Shown here one piece after another: positions 8,903 through 17,960 of a stretch of 56,595 nt of DNA. This DNA is from Clostridia bacterium. GTDB taxonomy: Bacteria > Bacillota > DSM-521 > Neomoorellales > SLTJ01. Both the position numbers and the translations under genes were made by a program. The stretch is from NCBI GenBank assembly GCA_024653205.1, contig JANLFO010000017.1:1-56595 (forward strand), in the 5' to 3' direction. Within the stretch, counting starts at the first letter, position 1; each line of letters starts with the position of its first letter. The notes beneath the pieces were generated by a model, which saw only the letters and a list, made by a program, of their open reading frames with translations, was not told the DNA's origin and searched no databases.

Positions 8903-10324
8903 ATGCATCTGTTTGAGGACAAACCGCGGGAAGAGTGCGGGCTCTTCGGCATTTACGCTCCCGGGCAGGAGGTGGCGCGTCTCACCTTTTTCGGCCTTTT
9001 TGCCCTGCAGCACCGGGGAGAGGAGAGCGCGGGCATTGCCGTGGCCGACGGCCGGGAGGTGAGCCACTACAAGAACCTGGGGCTGGTCACCGAGGTGTTT
9101 AGCGACGAATTGCTGGCCCGCTACCAGGGGCACGCGGCGGTGGGACACGTCCGCTATTCTACCATGGGTTCTTCTACCGTGGTCAACGCCCAGCCCCTGG
9201 TTTTCCGGTACTTTCACGGCACGGTGGCCCTGGCCCACAACGGCAGCCTCACCAATGCCCTGGCGCTGCGGCAGATGCTGGCGGCCACGGGCTCGGTCTT
9301 TCAGTCCACTACCGACAGCGAGATAATTGTCAACCTCCTGGCCCGCTACGGTCAGAGTCCGCTGGAAGAGGCCTTGATGAAGTGCCTCATCGATCTCAAA
9401 GGCGCCTACTCGCTGTTGCTCATGACCGAGGATAAGCTGATCGGCCTCCGGGATCCCCACGGCATCCGTCCCCTGTGCCTGGGAGAGATCGCCGGCGGAT
9501 ACGTCCTGGCCTCGGAGTCCTGCGCCCTGGACACGGTGGGAGCCAGGATGGTGCGGGAGCTGGAGCCGGGAGAAATCGTTATAATCGACCGGGACGGCCT
9601 GCGCAGCATAAAGTCTCTGGCCGCACCCGAGCCGGCGTTTTGCATTTTCGAGTTCGTATATTTTGCCCGGCCGGACAGCGTGCTCTGCGGCCGCACCGTG
9701 AACCTGGTACGCTGGGAGATGGGCCGGCAGCTCGCGCGGGAGGCGGCGGCGGAGGCCGACATAGTCATGCCGGTCCCGGATTCGGGCACCGCCGCCGCCC
9801 TGGGCTACGCCGAGGCCAGCGGCGTCCCCTTTCAGCAGGCCCTGATCAAGAACCGCTACGTGGGCCGGACCTTCATCCAGCCCTCCCAGTCCCTGCGCGA
9901 CCTGGGGGTTAGGCTCAAGCTCAACCCCCTGCCGCAGGTGCTGACCGGCAAGAGCGTGGTCCTGGTGGACGATTCTATCGTGAGAGGCACCACCAGCCGG
10001 GCCATTGTGCAGATGCTTCGGGGAGCAGGGGCCAGGGAAGTCCATTTCCGGGTGAGCTCGCCGCCCGTACTCTATCCCTGCTTCTACGGCATCGACACCT
10101 CCAACCGGGGAGAGTTGATCGCCGCCAGCCACGAGATTGAGGAGATCCGGCGCTACATTGGTGCCGACACCCTCCATTACCTGAGCCTGGAAGGCCTGCT
10201 GGCGGCGGTGGGGGGGCAGCAGGGGTTCTGTACCGCCTGCTTCAGCGGTTCGTATCCCACCCCCATTCCTAACGGCGAGGAAGGCTCGAAGGACATCCTG
10301 GAACGGGCGACGGGTTCGTGGTAA
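8903..10324 (+). CDS. purF: amidophosphoribosyltransferase
   Basis: Makes phosphoribosylamine from PRPP and glutamine, the committed purine step. The N-terminal Ntn-hydrolase nucleophile is the Cys in EECGLFG. ATG at 8903 follows GAGGAAC at a good distance and leaves exactly eleven residues before this Cys, the propeptide length of the Bacillus enzyme; an upstream ATG at 8867 has no ribosome binding site. The PRPP motif VVLVDDSIVRGTTS is present, as are the cysteines LCGRT, YPCFYG and CTACFSG that bind the 4Fe-4S cluster in the Bacillus type. That cluster makes the enzyme oxygen-sensitive, in keeping with an anaerobe. Confidence 0.95.
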   Translation: MHLFEDKPREECGLFGIYAPGQEVARLTFFGLFALQHRGEESAGIAVADGREVSHYKNLGLVTEVFSDELLARYQGHAAVGHVRYSTMGSSTVVNAQPLVFRYFHGTVALAHNGSLTNALALRQMLAATGSVFQSTTDSEIIVNLLARYGQSPLEEALMKCLIDLKGAYSLLLMTEDKLIGLRDPHGIRPLCLGEIAGGYVLASESCALDTVGARMVRELEPGEIVIIDRDGLRSIKSLAAPEPAFCIFEFVYFARPDSVLCGRTVNLVRWEMGRQLAREAAAEADIVMPVPDSGTAAALGYAEASGVPFQQALIKNRYVGRTFIQPSQSLRDLGVRLKLNPLPQVLTGKSVVLVDDSIVRGTTSRAIVQMLRGAGAREVHFRVSSPPVLYPCFYGIDTSNRGELIAASHEIEEIRRYIGADTLHYLSLEGLLAAVGGQQGFCTACFSGSYPTPIPNGEEGSKDILERATGSW

Positions 10325-10360
10325 GAGGGAGCGGGCGCGGCCCGGCCGTCGGGGGGTGGA

Positions 10361-11380
10361 GTGGTGGAGGGCCCGGAAGTTGTGGGGCTGGGGTCCCTTA
10401 ACCTGGACCGGTTTTACCGTGTCTCCGATCCCCGCCTGCTGGTAGAAGCGGGATGGCCGGTGGTGCCGGGCGGAGAAGTTTTCCTGCCCGACGATAAGAT
10501 GCCGGAGCTGGAGGAATTCCTGCGGCGGCACGGCGAGTATCTGGGCGCCAGCGGCGGAGGTTCCGCGGCCAATACCCTGTACGCCCTCGCGCGCCTGGGG
10601 TTTCGCTCTGCCCTCCTGGGGGTGGTGGGCGAGGACGAGACCGGCGACTGCCTGCGGCGTACCCTTGCCCCCGTTGACACGCGGGGAATCAGAACCGTTG
10701 CCGGCCGCAGCGGTACGGCCTTCATCCTGCTGGACGAGGCCGGGGATAGGACCATCCTGGTTTTTCCCCAGGCCAACGCCCGCGTGGCCGAGGCCGGTCT
10801 AGACCGGGAATTGCCGGGCCTGGGGCCGGGCGGGGGTTACCGGCCGCGCTTCCTGCACCTCTCCTCCTTTGTCTGCGCCGAGGCCCGGGCGGTCCAGGAA
10901 CGGATGGTGGCCTCCCTGCCGGCCGGGGTAGAGGTGAGCCTGGACCCCGGAGAAATCTACGCCCGGGAAGGCCCGGCCGCCCTGGAAAGACTGCTCCGGC
11001 GCTCCCGGATAGTCTTTCTCACCCGGGCCGAGCTCGAGCTGCTCTTCCCGAGGGAACGCAGCGCGGTCGCGGCGCGAAGGCTCCTGGACCTGGGCCCGGA
11101 AGTGGTAGTGGTGAAGCGCGGAGCCCGGGGATCGGCAGTTTTTGCCGCCGAGCAGGAAATAGAGGTGCCGGCGGTGCCGGTCAGGGCGCTGGACACCACC
11201 GGTGCCGGGGACGTATACGATGCCGGCTTTCTGGCCGGGCTGCTGCTGGGACTTCCCTTGGAGGCCTGCGGCCGCCTGGCCTCGGCGGCGGCGGCGCAGA
11301 GCATCACCGGCCGGGGGCGGGAGGCCTACCCGGACGTGAGTTTCCTGCGCCGCTGGCTGGCCGGGGAAGGAGTGGGTTAG
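10361..11380 (+). CDS. PfkB-family carbohydrate/nucleoside kinase
   Basis: This 339-residue ribokinase-fold protein should transfer phosphate from ATP to a sugar, nucleoside or similar substrate. The N-terminal GLGSLNLDRFY strand, the GGGSAANTLYALARLG segment near residue 65 and the C-terminal DTTGAGDVYDAGFLAGLL motif with the catalytic Asp are all present. GTG at 10361 follows GGGGGTGGA. It lies 36 bases after purF and 2 bases before the next gene, so it is in the purine operon; adenosine, inosine or ribose kinase activity would fit, but the substrate cannot be read from the sequence. Confidence 0.8.
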   Translation: MVEGPEVVGLGSLNLDRFYRVSDPRLLVEAGWPVVPGGEVFLPDDKMPELEEFLRRHGEYLGASGGGSAANTLYALARLGFRSALLGVVGEDETGDCLRRTLAPVDTRGIRTVAGRSGTAFILLDEAGDRTILVFPQANARVAEAGLDRELPGLGPGGGYRPRFLHLSSFVCAEARAVQERMVASLPAGVEVSLDPGEIYAREGPAALERLLRRSRIVFLTRAELELLFPRERSAVAARRLLDLGPEVVVVKRGARGSAVFAAEQEIEVPAVPVRALDTTGAGDVYDAGFLAGLLLGLPLEACGRLASAAAAQSITGRGREAYPDVSFLRRWLAGEGVG

Positions 11381-11382
11381 GC

Positions 11383-12252
11383 TTGCTGGATCTGGGCTGG
11401 TTTTCCACCGGCCGCGACCGGGCGGCGGCGGACCTTCTGGAGGTGGTGGCCGGCGAGATCGAGTCCGGCCGGCTGGCCTGCCGCCTGCGCTACGTATTCT
11501 GCAACCGGGCGCCGGGGGAAAGCCCGCCTAGCGACGCCTTCCAGGCCCTGGTACACCGCCTGGGACTTCCCCTGCTTACCCTGAGTTCCCGTGCCTTTGC
11601 CCCGGAGTTGTGGGACGAGGGCCGCCGTGAGCCCGAGGCGCGGCGGCGCTGGCGTCTGGCCTACGACCGCGAGGTGGAGCGTCTGATCGCTCCCTTTTCC
11701 TGCCCGGTGGTGGTGCTGGCCGGCTACATGCTGGTCCTGGGGGAGGAGCTGTGCCGGAGTCATCACTTCCTCAACCTCCACCCCGCCATGCCGGGCGGCC
11801 CGGTGGGCACCTGGCAGGAGGTGATCTGGGAGCTTCTCCTGACCCGGGCGGAGGAGGCCGGCGCCATGATGCATCTGGTCACGCCCGAGCTTGACCGGGG
11901 CCCGGCGGTGAGCTACTTCTCCTTCTCCCTCCGCGGCCCCGAGTGGGACGGGCTCTGGCGGGAATGGGAAGCGGACGAGGAGCGTACCCGGGCCTGGCTT
12001 GCCGTCCACGGTCGCGGGGCCACGCCGGGGCCGGAAGAGAGACTCTTCTGGGCGGTGCGGGAGCACCAGACCCGGCGGGAACTGCCCCTGCTGGTCCTCA
12101 CGCTGGATTCCCTTGCCCGGGGAGAAGTGCGGCTGGAGAACGGCCGGGTGCTGGATCGCGGCGGCCGGGAACTCGCGCGGGGACGCTGCCTCAACCGGGA
12201 AGTGGAGGCCTGGCTGGCGCAGAGGGCTCCGACGGCGAGGCCCGAGCCGTAG
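11383..12252 (+). CDS. PurN-like formyltransferase
   Basis: A 289-residue protein with the formyltransferase core. FLNLHPAMPGG near residue 131 carries the Asn and His of the NxHP catalytic motif, and LDRGPAVSY near residue 170 carries the catalytic Asp, each in the order seen in GAR transformylase. It differs from ordinary PurN in the N-terminal GSGxN loop (here WFSTGRDRAA) and in a C-terminal extension of about 80 residues. TTG start after AAGGAGTGGG. As no other purN is present in an otherwise full purine operon, GAR formylation is the most likely job; another formyl acceptor is possible. Confidence 0.65.
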   Translation: MLDLGWFSTGRDRAAADLLEVVAGEIESGRLACRLRYVFCNRAPGESPPSDAFQALVHRLGLPLLTLSSRAFAPELWDEGRREPEARRRWRLAYDREVERLIAPFSCPVVVLAGYMLVLGEELCRSHHFLNLHPAMPGGPVGTWQEVIWELLLTRAEEAGAMMHLVTPELDRGPAVSYFSFSLRGPEWDGLWREWEADEERTRAWLAVHGRGATPGPEERLFWAVREHQTRRELPLLVLTLDSLARGEVRLENGRVLDRGGRELARGRCLNREVEAWLAQRAPTARPEP

Positions 12253-12257
12253 CGCGG

Positions 12258-12276
12258 CCAGTATGAGGGCAAAACC
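12258..12276 (+). repeat. possible degraded remnant of GTAC-hairpin repeat
   Basis: CCAGTATGAGGGCAAAACC matches the 3' end of the hairpin family (CCGGTACGAGGGGGAACC) at most positions. No 5' arm is recognisable because a gene ends directly upstream. It lies in the 102-base gap before the HAD gene. Confidence 0.35.
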
Positions 12277-12354
12277 GGGAGTGGCCCGGGGGTAAACTCA
12301 GGCGGCGGAACCGGGCGGGAAGTTCGCAGTAGGTGAAACCAGGAGGTGAAACCG

Positions 12355-13416
12355 GTGCCTAAATGGTGGCTGGCCACGGATTGCGAAGGCCCCCTTGCCC
12401 TGAACGACAACGCCTTTGAGCTCTGTACCGCCTACCTTCCCGCCGGGGAGCGGATTTTCAGGGTCCTGAGCCGGTACGACGACTACCTGGTAGAGGTGGA
12501 GCGGCGGGCCGGTCACCCCGCGGGTTCCACCCTGCGGTGGGTGGCCCCGTTTCTCAGGGCCTTCGGCCTCACCGAGGCCAGGGCCCGGGACTTTGCCGCC
12601 CGCACCCTGCTCTTCCTGCCCGAGGTGCCGCCCGTCCTCCGGGCGGTCAAGGACTTGCTGCCGGCCTTCGTGATCAGCACCAGCTATCGCCCTTACATAG
12701 AGGCCCTCTGCGACCGAGTCGGGCTTCCCGCCGACTGCACCTTTTCCACCCCCTTCCCTCTGGACGCCCACTCCCTGGCGCCTGGGGAGGCGGAGCGGCT
12801 TGCCGCCCTGGCCGCGGACCTGGCCGGGCTCTCTCCGCCGGAGTGGCCGGAGGGGGCGGCCGGGCCGGAGGACCTCGAGCCGGAGCACCGGGCAACCATC
12901 CGGGTGCTGGCGCGGGCCGTGGCCGAGCTGGAGGGACTTTCCCTTGCGCCCCTGCTGCGGGCGGTTGCGGTGGTGGGCGGGCCGGCCAAGGCCCGGGCAC
13001 TGCGCGAGGCGGCGCAGCGCCTCTCCGCCTTGGTAGGCGAAGCCCTGTACCTGGGAGACAGCATCACCGACGCGGAGGCGCTCTCCCTGGTGCGGACGGC
13101 CGGTGGGGTGGCGGTGGCCTTCAACGGCAACCGTTACGCCCTGGCGGCGGCGGAAATAGCCGTTCTTTCCCCTCACGCCGGCCCCATCCTGGCCCTGGCC
13201 GCCGTGCACGCCCGGGGCGGGCCCCAGGCGGTGCGGGATCTGGTGGCCTCCTGGCCGGAAGCGGCCCGGGATCGAAATTTCGCTCCCGGGTGGAAACCGG
13301 AATACGCCCGGGCGGAAATGCTGTTTGTAGAGGAGCAGGATTTTGAAACCCTGGTAGCCCGCAGCGAAGCCGTGCGCCGCCGGGTGCGGGGCGAGGCCGT
13401 GGGCAGCCTGGGCTGA
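12355..13416 (+). CDS. HAD-superfamily protein related to archaeal EhaR
   Basis: A 353-residue haloacid-dehalogenase-like protein. Motif I is ATDCEGPLALNDNAFEL, motif II is the VISTSYRPYI segment near residue 104, and motif IV is GDSITDAEAL near residue 234. The DCEGPL...NDNAFEL beginning is like the archaeal proteins named energy-converting hydrogenase A subunit R, which are HAD proteins with no proven hydrogenase role. GTG at 12355 has AGGAGG 8 bases upstream; the GTG at 12346 overlaps that site and is rejected. Within the purine operon it could be a phosphatase on a nucleotide or pathway by-product; this is inference. Confidence 0.65.
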   Translation: MPKWWLATDCEGPLALNDNAFELCTAYLPAGERIFRVLSRYDDYLVEVERRAGHPAGSTLRWVAPFLRAFGLTEARARDFAARTLLFLPEVPPVLRAVKDLLPAFVISTSYRPYIEALCDRVGLPADCTFSTPFPLDAHSLAPGEAERLAALAADLAGLSPPEWPEGAAGPEDLEPEHRATIRVLARAVAELEGLSLAPLLRAVAVVGGPAKARALREAAQRLSALVGEALYLGDSITDAEALSLVRTAGGVAVAFNGNRYALAAAEIAVLSPHAGPILALAAVHARGGPQAVRDLVASWPEAARDRNFAPGWKPEYARAEMLFVEEQDFETLVARSEAVRRRVRGEAVGSLG

Positions 13417-13444
13417 GCCCATTGGGTCTCTATCCCAGCTCGGG

Positions 13445-13553
13445 CCGGCTGTCCTGGTTTCCGCGAGTACCTAAAGCGTGCCGGGTACCGAACTCCGCCA
13501 ACCCCAGTTCGGTCGGCTAAGCGACCGGTACGAGGGGGAACCAGGACAGCCGG
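13445..13553 (+). repeat. GTAC-hairpin repeat, copy D (short form)
   Basis: This 109-base element lies upstream of purH. Perfect 15-bp outer stem: CCGGCTGTCCTGGTT (13445-13459) with AACCAGGACAGCCGG (13539-13553). Inside are GAGTAC, a CCGAACT/AGTTCGG stem, a CGGTCG/CGACCG stem with loop GCTAAG, then GGTACGAGGGGG. It lacks the roughly 100-base middle section of the long copies. Same orientation as purH. Confidence 0.88.
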
Positions 13554-13609
13554 CGCCGGCCGGGACAAACCCGAGGTGAATCGAATCGATTAAGGAAGGG
13601 GAGAACAAA

Positions 13610-15139
13610 GTGGCCAGACGAGCTCTGATCAGCGTTTCGGACAAGCGGGGCCTGGACGTTTTCGCCCGGGGATTAAAGGAGCTGGGATTCGAGATCATCT
13701 CCACCGGCGGCACGGCCAGGTCCCTGGAAGGCTGGGGAGTCGCGGTTACGCCGGTAAGCCGGGTCACCGGTTTCCCCGAAATCCTCGAGGGCCGGCTCAA
13801 GACCCTTCATCCCCTGATCCACGGCGGCATTCTGGCCAAACGGGTGCCGGAGCACCTGGAGCAACTCGCGGTCCAGGGCATCGAGCTTATCGACCTGGTG
13901 GTGGTGAACCTCTATCCCTTCCGCGAGACGGTAAGCCGGCCGGGGGTAACCCTGGAGGAGGCCATAGAGAACATCGACATCGGCGGGCCCAGCCTGGTCC
14001 GCGCCGCGGCCAAGAACCACGCCTACGTTACCGTGGTGGTAAACCCGGAGCGCTATCCCCTGGTGCTGGAGCAGTTACGCAGCAAGGGCGAGGTGGATGC
14101 CGAGACCCGTTTCGCGCTGGCGGTGGAGGCCTTTGCCCACACCGCCGCCTACGACGCCGCCATCGCCCAGTACCTCTCCAACGTCCGGGTGGGCTCTCCC
14201 TTCCCGCCCGTGGTGGCCCTGGTGGGCGAGAAGGTGCAGGATCTGCGGTACGGCGAGAACCCCCACCAGCGGGCGGCCTTCTACCGCGAGGTGGGCGCCA
14301 CCGGAGGGCTGGCCTTTGCCCGGCAGCTTCAGGGCAAGGAGCTGTCCTTCAACAACCTGATGGATACCCAGGCCGCCTGGGCCCTGGTGCGCGAGCTTCC
14401 CGCTCCGGCCGCGGTGGTGATCAAACACAACAATCCCTGCGGGGCGGCCGTGGCCGGCTCCCTGAGCGAGGCCTACCGCAAGGCCTTCGAGGCCGATCCC
14501 ACCTCGGCCTTCGGCGGCATCGTGGGGCTGAACGCGCCCGTAGATGAGGCCACGGCCCGGGAACTGGCCAAGATCTTCCTGGAAGTGGTGGTGGCTCCGG
14601 GTTACAGCCCCGAGGCCCTGGAGGTGCTCCGCCAGAAGGAGGCGCTGCGGCTGCTGGAAATCCCGGCCGCGCCCGAAGGCCGGCAGTGGGACGTAAAGGC
14701 CCTGGGCGGAGGCTTCCTGGTACAGGAGGCCGACGTGGTAGACGCCGCTCCGGAAGAGTGGCGGGTGGTAACCAGGCGGGCCCCCACCGAGGCGGAAAAG
14801 CAGGAGCTGGCCTTTGCCTGGAAGGTGGTCAAGCACGTCAAGTCCAACGCCATCGTGGTCACCAAGAACCGGGTCACCCTGGGTGTGGGTGCCGGCCAGA
14901 TGAACCGGGTGGGCGCGGCCAAGATCGCCCTGGAGCAGGCGGGAGAGGCGGCCAGGGGCGCGGTGCTGGGCTCGGACGCCTTCTTCCCCTTCCCGGACAC
15001 GGTGGAAGTGGCGGCCAAGGCGGGAATCACGGCCATCATCCAGCCCGGCGGTTCGGTGCGGGACCAGGAGTCCATCGACGCCTGCGACCGCTACGGCCTG
15101 GCCATGGTTTTCACCGGCAAGCGCCATTTCAAGCACTAA
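13610..15139 (+). CDS. purH: bifunctional AICAR transformylase / IMP cyclohydrolase
   Basis: Performs the last two steps to IMP. The N-terminal methylglyoxal-synthase-like cyclohydrolase domain shows [18 protein letters not shown] and [12 protein letters not shown]. The C-terminal transformylase domain shows KHNNPCGAA near residue 272, [11 protein letters not shown], and ends in TGKRHFKH. The length of 509 residues is usual. GTG at 13610 follows AAGGGGAG. Hairpin copy D ends 56 bases upstream; purM follows 22 bases downstream. Confidence 0.96.
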   Translation: MARRALISVSDKRGLDVFARGLKELGFEIISTGGTARSLEGWGVAVTPVSRVTGFPEILEGRLKTLHPLIHGGILAKRVPEHLEQLAVQGIELIDLVVVNLYPFRETVSRPGVTLEEAIENIDIGGPSLVRAAAKNHAYVTVVVNPERYPLVLEQLRSKGEVDAETRFALAVEAFAHTAAYDAAIAQYLSNVRVGSPFPPVVALVGEKVQDLRYGENPHQRAAFYREVGATGGLAFARQLQGKELSFNNLMDTQAAWALVRELPAPAAVVIKHNNPCGAAVAGSLSEAYRKAFEADPTSAFGGIVGLNAPVDEATARELAKIFLEVVVAPGYSPEALEVLRQKEALRLLEIPAAPEGRQWDVKALGGGFLVQEADVVDAAPEEWRVVTRRAPTEAEKQELAFAWKVVKHVKSNAIVVTKNRVTLGVGAGQMNRVGAAKIALEQAGEAARGAVLGSDAFFPFPDTVEVAAKAGITAIIQPGGSVRDQESIDACDRYGLAMVFTGKRHFKH

Positions 15140-15161
15140 AAGAAAGATCGAGGTGCCGAGC

Positions 15162-16214
15162 GTGGAGGAGCCTAAACCGGCCTGGACCTATCGCGACGCC
15201 GGCGTGGACATCGACGCCGGCGAGCGGGCGGTGGAACTGATGCGGCCGGCGGTGGAGAGCACCCGGCGGCCGGAGGTGCTGGGAGGTATCGGCGGGTTCG
15301 GCGGCTTCTTCGCCCTGGAGATCGGCCGCTACCGGCGGCCGGTGCTGGTGGCCGGAACGGACGGGGTGGGCACCAAGCTGCGCCTGGCCATTGAACTCGG
15401 CCGGCACCGCAGCGTGGGCGTAGACGTGGTGGCCATGTGCGTCAACGACATCCTGGTGCACGGCGCCGAACCCCTGTTCTTCCTCGATTATTTGGCCATG
15501 GGCCGGCTGGTGCCCGAGAAGGCGGCGGAGATCGTGGCCGGGGTGGCCGAAGGCTGCCGCCTGGCCGGGTGTGCCCTTCTGGGCGGGGAGACGGCGGAGA
15601 TGCCCGGCTTCTACCCGGCCGAGGACTACGACCTGGCCGGCTTTGCCGTGGGCATCGTGGAGCGGGAGGCTCTGATCGACGGCTCGGCCATCCGGCCGGG
15701 TGACCGGCTGCTGGGCCTGGCCTCCAGCGGCCTGCATTCCAACGGGTTCTCCCTGGCCCGCAAGGTGCTGCTGGAGGTGGCCGGATACTCCCTGCGGGAC
15801 CGCGTGCCCGCCCTGGGGTGCGAGCTGGGCGAGGAACTGCTGCGGCCCACCCGCATCTACGTGCGCTCCGTGCTGCCCCTGGCCCGGGAAGGCCGCCTCC
15901 GGGGGATGGCCCACATTACCGGCGGCGGCCTGCTGGACAACCTGGCCCGCATCCTTCCGCCCGGAACCAAGGCGGTGCTGGAGCCGGGAAGCTGGCCGGT
16001 GCCGCCCATCTTCGAGCTCATCCGGGAGGCGGGCAACGTGCCGCCTCGGGAAATGGCCCGCACCTTTAACCTGGGCCTGGGCCTGGTGCTGGCAGTGGCT
16101 CCCGAGGAGGCGGAGACCGTACGCCAGAGGCTCATGGCCGCCGGCGAGCAGTGCTACCTGGTGGGCCGGGTCGAGGCGGGCAACCGCGAAGTAGAGGTGG
16201 TTACGGCTCGGTAG
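15162..16214 (+). CDS. purM: phosphoribosylformylglycinamidine cyclo-ligase
   Basis: ATP-dependent ring closure of FGAM to AIR. The 350-residue protein of the AIRS superfamily has [13 protein letters not shown] at the N terminus, [12 protein letters not shown] near residue 65, and [13 protein letters not shown] near residue 140. GTG at 15162 is 6 bases after GAGGTG and gives the usual N terminus; GTG at 15153 is an alternative. It follows purH closely, an order different from the purM-purN-purH of Bacillus. Confidence 0.94.
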   Translation: MEEPKPAWTYRDAGVDIDAGERAVELMRPAVESTRRPEVLGGIGGFGGFFALEIGRYRRPVLVAGTDGVGTKLRLAIELGRHRSVGVDVVAMCVNDILVHGAEPLFFLDYLAMGRLVPEKAAEIVAGVAEGCRLAGCALLGGETAEMPGFYPAEDYDLAGFAVGIVEREALIDGSAIRPGDRLLGLASSGLHSNGFSLARKVLLEVAGYSLRDRVPALGCELGEELLRPTRIYVRSVLPLAREGRLRGMAHITGGGLLDNLARILPPGTKAVLEPGSWPVPPIFELIREAGNVPPREMARTFNLGLGLVLAVAPEEAETVRQRLMAAGEQCYLVGRVEAGNREVEVVTAR

Positions 16215-16251
16215 CGCACCGGGCCGCTTCAGGCCATATTTCCTTGGTCCC

Positions 16252-16466
16252 GGGCGGTCGCGGGTTCTTCCCGTTCGTACTGTCACCTCGCCGGCCTAAC
16301 TAAGGCTTGGGCTTCGCGCTCCGGCGGGCTGCCGGCGCAGGCGCCATCCATGGCGCCGCGCCGCTCCGGCCGTCCTGAGGCCTGGCGCCCGCCTCCGCGC
16401 TCGCCCTCGCCAAGTTCGGCGCCCGGCGAGGTGCCAATGTACTCAGGGAAGAACTCGCGACCGCCC
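16252..16466 (-). repeat. GTAC-hairpin repeat, copy E (long form, reversed)
   Basis: This 215-base element fills most of the purM-purD gap in the orientation opposite to purD. The 21-base arms at 16252-16272 and 16446-16466 are complementary with one mismatch. Reverse-complement GTACGA is at 16274-16279 and GAGTAC at 16438-16443. The interior hairpin loops are slightly diverged (ATGGAT in place of ACGGAC). Confidence 0.85.
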
Positions 16467-16505
16467 GCCAACTACTTGTATTGACGCGGGAGCGGAGGAT
16501 AGATT

Positions 16506-17819
16506 ATGAAGGTACTGGTAGTAGGAAGCGGCGGCCGGGAGCACGCCCTGGCCTGGAAACTGGCTCAGAGCCCGGAGGTTACGGAGCTCTTCTGCGCCCC
16601 GGGCAACGCCGGCATCGCCGAGATCGCCCGCTGCGTGCCCCTCAAGGCCGAGGACGTGGAAGGTCTGGCGGCCTTCGTGCGGCAGGAGGCAATCGACTTA
16701 ACCGTGGTGGGCCCGGAGGCACCCCTGGTGGCCGGGCTGGCGGATGCCCTATCGGCGGCCGGCAAGGCGGTATTCGGCCCCACCCGGGCGGCCGCGGCGA
16801 TCGAGGGGAGCAAGGTCTGGGCCAAGCGCCTCATGGCCAGGCACGGCCTGCCCACCGCCCGCTTTGAGGTCTTTTCGGACCTGGCGGCGGCGCGGGGCTA
16901 CCTGTCCGCCACTTCCGGGCCCTGGGTGATCAAGGCCGACGGGCTGGCCGCCGGCAAGGGAGTGGTGGTGGCCGAGGAAAGGGACGAGGCGGAGCGGGCG
17001 CTGGTGTCCCTCATGTCCGAGCGGGTCTTCGGGTCCGCGGGAGAGCGGGTGGTGATCGAGGAAAGGCTCGAGGGCGAGGAGGTAAGCGTGCTGGCCGTAA
17101 CCGACGGCCGGGAGCTGCTGGTACTTCCCTCCGCCCAGGACCACAAGCGCGCCTTCGACGGTGATGCCGGCCCCAACACCGGCGGCATGGGCGCCTACGC
17201 CCCCTGTCCCTTCCTCACCCCCGAGGCGGCCCGTCAGGTAGAAGAGAGAATCCTGCGGCCGCTTCTGGCCGGCCTGGAGGCGGAAGGCATCACCTACCGG
17301 GGCGTTATCTACGCCGGGCTGATGCTCACCTCCCGGGGGCCGCAGGTGCTGGAGTTCAACTGCCGCTTCGGCGACCCCGAGGCCCAGCCCCTGCTGCTGG
17401 GCCTGGAAGGCGATTTCCTGGGGGCGCTTTACGGCGCGGCCCGGGGCCGGCTGGAACGAGTGAACTTGCGCTGGCGCGGAGGCAGCGCCGCCTGCGTGGT
17501 GCTGGCCTCGGAGGGCTATCCCGGGTCGTACCGGACCGGCGAGGAGATCACGCTGCCCTCCGGGTTGCCCCCGGAAACGGTCATCTTTCACGCCGGGACC
17601 GCCCGGCGGGACGGGAAGCTGGTTACCTCGGGCGGACGGGTCATGGGAGTTACCGCCCGGGGGGAGACCCTGCCGGCCGCCCTGGAAAAGTGCTACCGGG
17701 TGGCGGAGGAAGTGCGTTTTTCCGGCAAGTTCTACCGCCGGGACATCGGCCGCCGGGCCCTGGCCCGCAGCGAGGCGTTAAGAACCTCTTGTCATGGGAG
17801 CCAAAAGGCACTAGAATAA
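16506..17819 (+). CDS. purD: phosphoribosylamine-glycine ligase
   Basis: ATP-dependent synthesis of GAR from phosphoribosylamine and glycine. The 437-residue ATP-grasp protein begins MKVLVVGSGGREHALAW, has the glycine-rich GLAAGKGVVVA segment near residue 147, PNTGGMGAYAP near residue 223, and the metal-binding LEFNCRFGDPEAQ near residue 284. ATG at 16506. The 3' end of the gene contains the promoter for the following trp genes (17789-17817), so the purine transcript and the trp transcript overlap here. Confidence 0.95.
   Translation: MKVLVVGSGGREHALAWKLAQSPEVTELFCAPGNAGIAEIARCVPLKAEDVEGLAAFVRQEAIDLTVVGPEAPLVAGLADALSAAGKAVFGPTRAAAAIEGSKVWAKRLMARHGLPTARFEVFSDLAAARGYLSATSGPWVIKADGLAAGKGVVVAEERDEAERALVSLMSERVFGSAGERVVIEERLEGEEVSVLAVTDGRELLVLPSAQDHKRAFDGDAGPNTGGMGAYAPCPFLTPEAARQVEERILRPLLAGLEAEGITYRGVIYAGLMLTSRGPQVLEFNCRFGDPEAQPLLLGLEGDFLGALYGAARGRLERVNLRWRGGSAACVVLASEGYPGSYRTGEEITLPSGLPPETVIFHAGTARRDGKLVTSGGRVMGVTARGETLPAALEKCYRVAEEVRFSGKFYRRDIGRRALARSEALRTSCHGSQKALE
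17789..17817 (+). promoter_or_regulatory. promoter of trpDCF
   Basis: TTGTCA (17789-17794), a 17-base spacer and TAGAAT (17812-17817) make a good vegetative promoter inside the 3' end of purD. Transcription from about 17824 would begin directly before the NAG-triplet leader. Confidence 0.65.
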
Positions 17820-17843
17820 TACCCAGAATTGACCACAACCGAA

Positions 17844-17896
17844 CAGGGCAGTCGAGCAGAGACGAGGGGAGTTCGAGCCAGAAGAGCTGAGACGAG
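17844..17896 (+). promoter_or_regulatory. candidate TRAP-binding leader (11 NAG triplets)
   Basis: Eleven triplets occur with 1-3 base spacers: CAG at 17844 and 17849; GAG at 17854, 17859, 17864, 17869 and 17875; CAG at 17879; GAG at 17884, 17889 and 17894. Eight are GAG, the triplet preferred by the trp RNA-binding attenuation protein (TRAP, MtrB), whose ring has eleven subunits. The last triplets overlap the 5' arm of the antiterminator stem. No mtrB is in the window. Confidence 0.75.
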
Positions 17897-17923
17897 GCTG
17901 GTCATTGCCGGCGCTCGGTCTGG
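17878..17923 (+). promoter_or_regulatory. candidate antiterminator stem of trp leader
   Basis: CCAGA (17878-17882) and GAGC (17884-17887) can pair with GCTC (17913-17916) and TCTGG (17919-17923), nine pairs with a small internal loop. This uses bases of the terminator 5' arm and loop, and its own 5' arm contains NAG triplets. Protein bound to the triplets would therefore block it and favour termination, as in the Bacillus trp leader. Confidence 0.6.
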
Positions 17924-17940
17924 GCGCCGGTTTAATTTTT
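17907..17940 (+). terminator. intrinsic terminator / attenuator before trpD
   Basis: CCGGCGC (17908-17914) pairs with GCGCCGG (17924-17930), with an added G.U pair, a 9-base loop, and a following T-rich run TTTAATTTTT (17931-17940). It lies between the trp promoter and the trpD ribosome binding site, so it can act only as an attenuator. Confidence 0.8.
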
Positions 17941-17960
17941 CCGGGAAGGGGAAGCAGGAC

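Noticed and set aside
13445-13553. Hairpin repeat as a known purine-related riboswitch (ZTP, purine, PRPP, THF, c-di-AMP types)
   Set aside because: The conserved cores I know for these classes, for example the CCGCCUGGGC segment of ZTP riboswitches, are absent. Copies also precede non-purine genes (hisF, ligA, gatC) and two are in reverse orientation.
17829-17960. N-terminal extension of TrpD
   Set aside because: The open frame crosses the NAG-triplet leader and terminator. GTG at 17961 gives the usual length.
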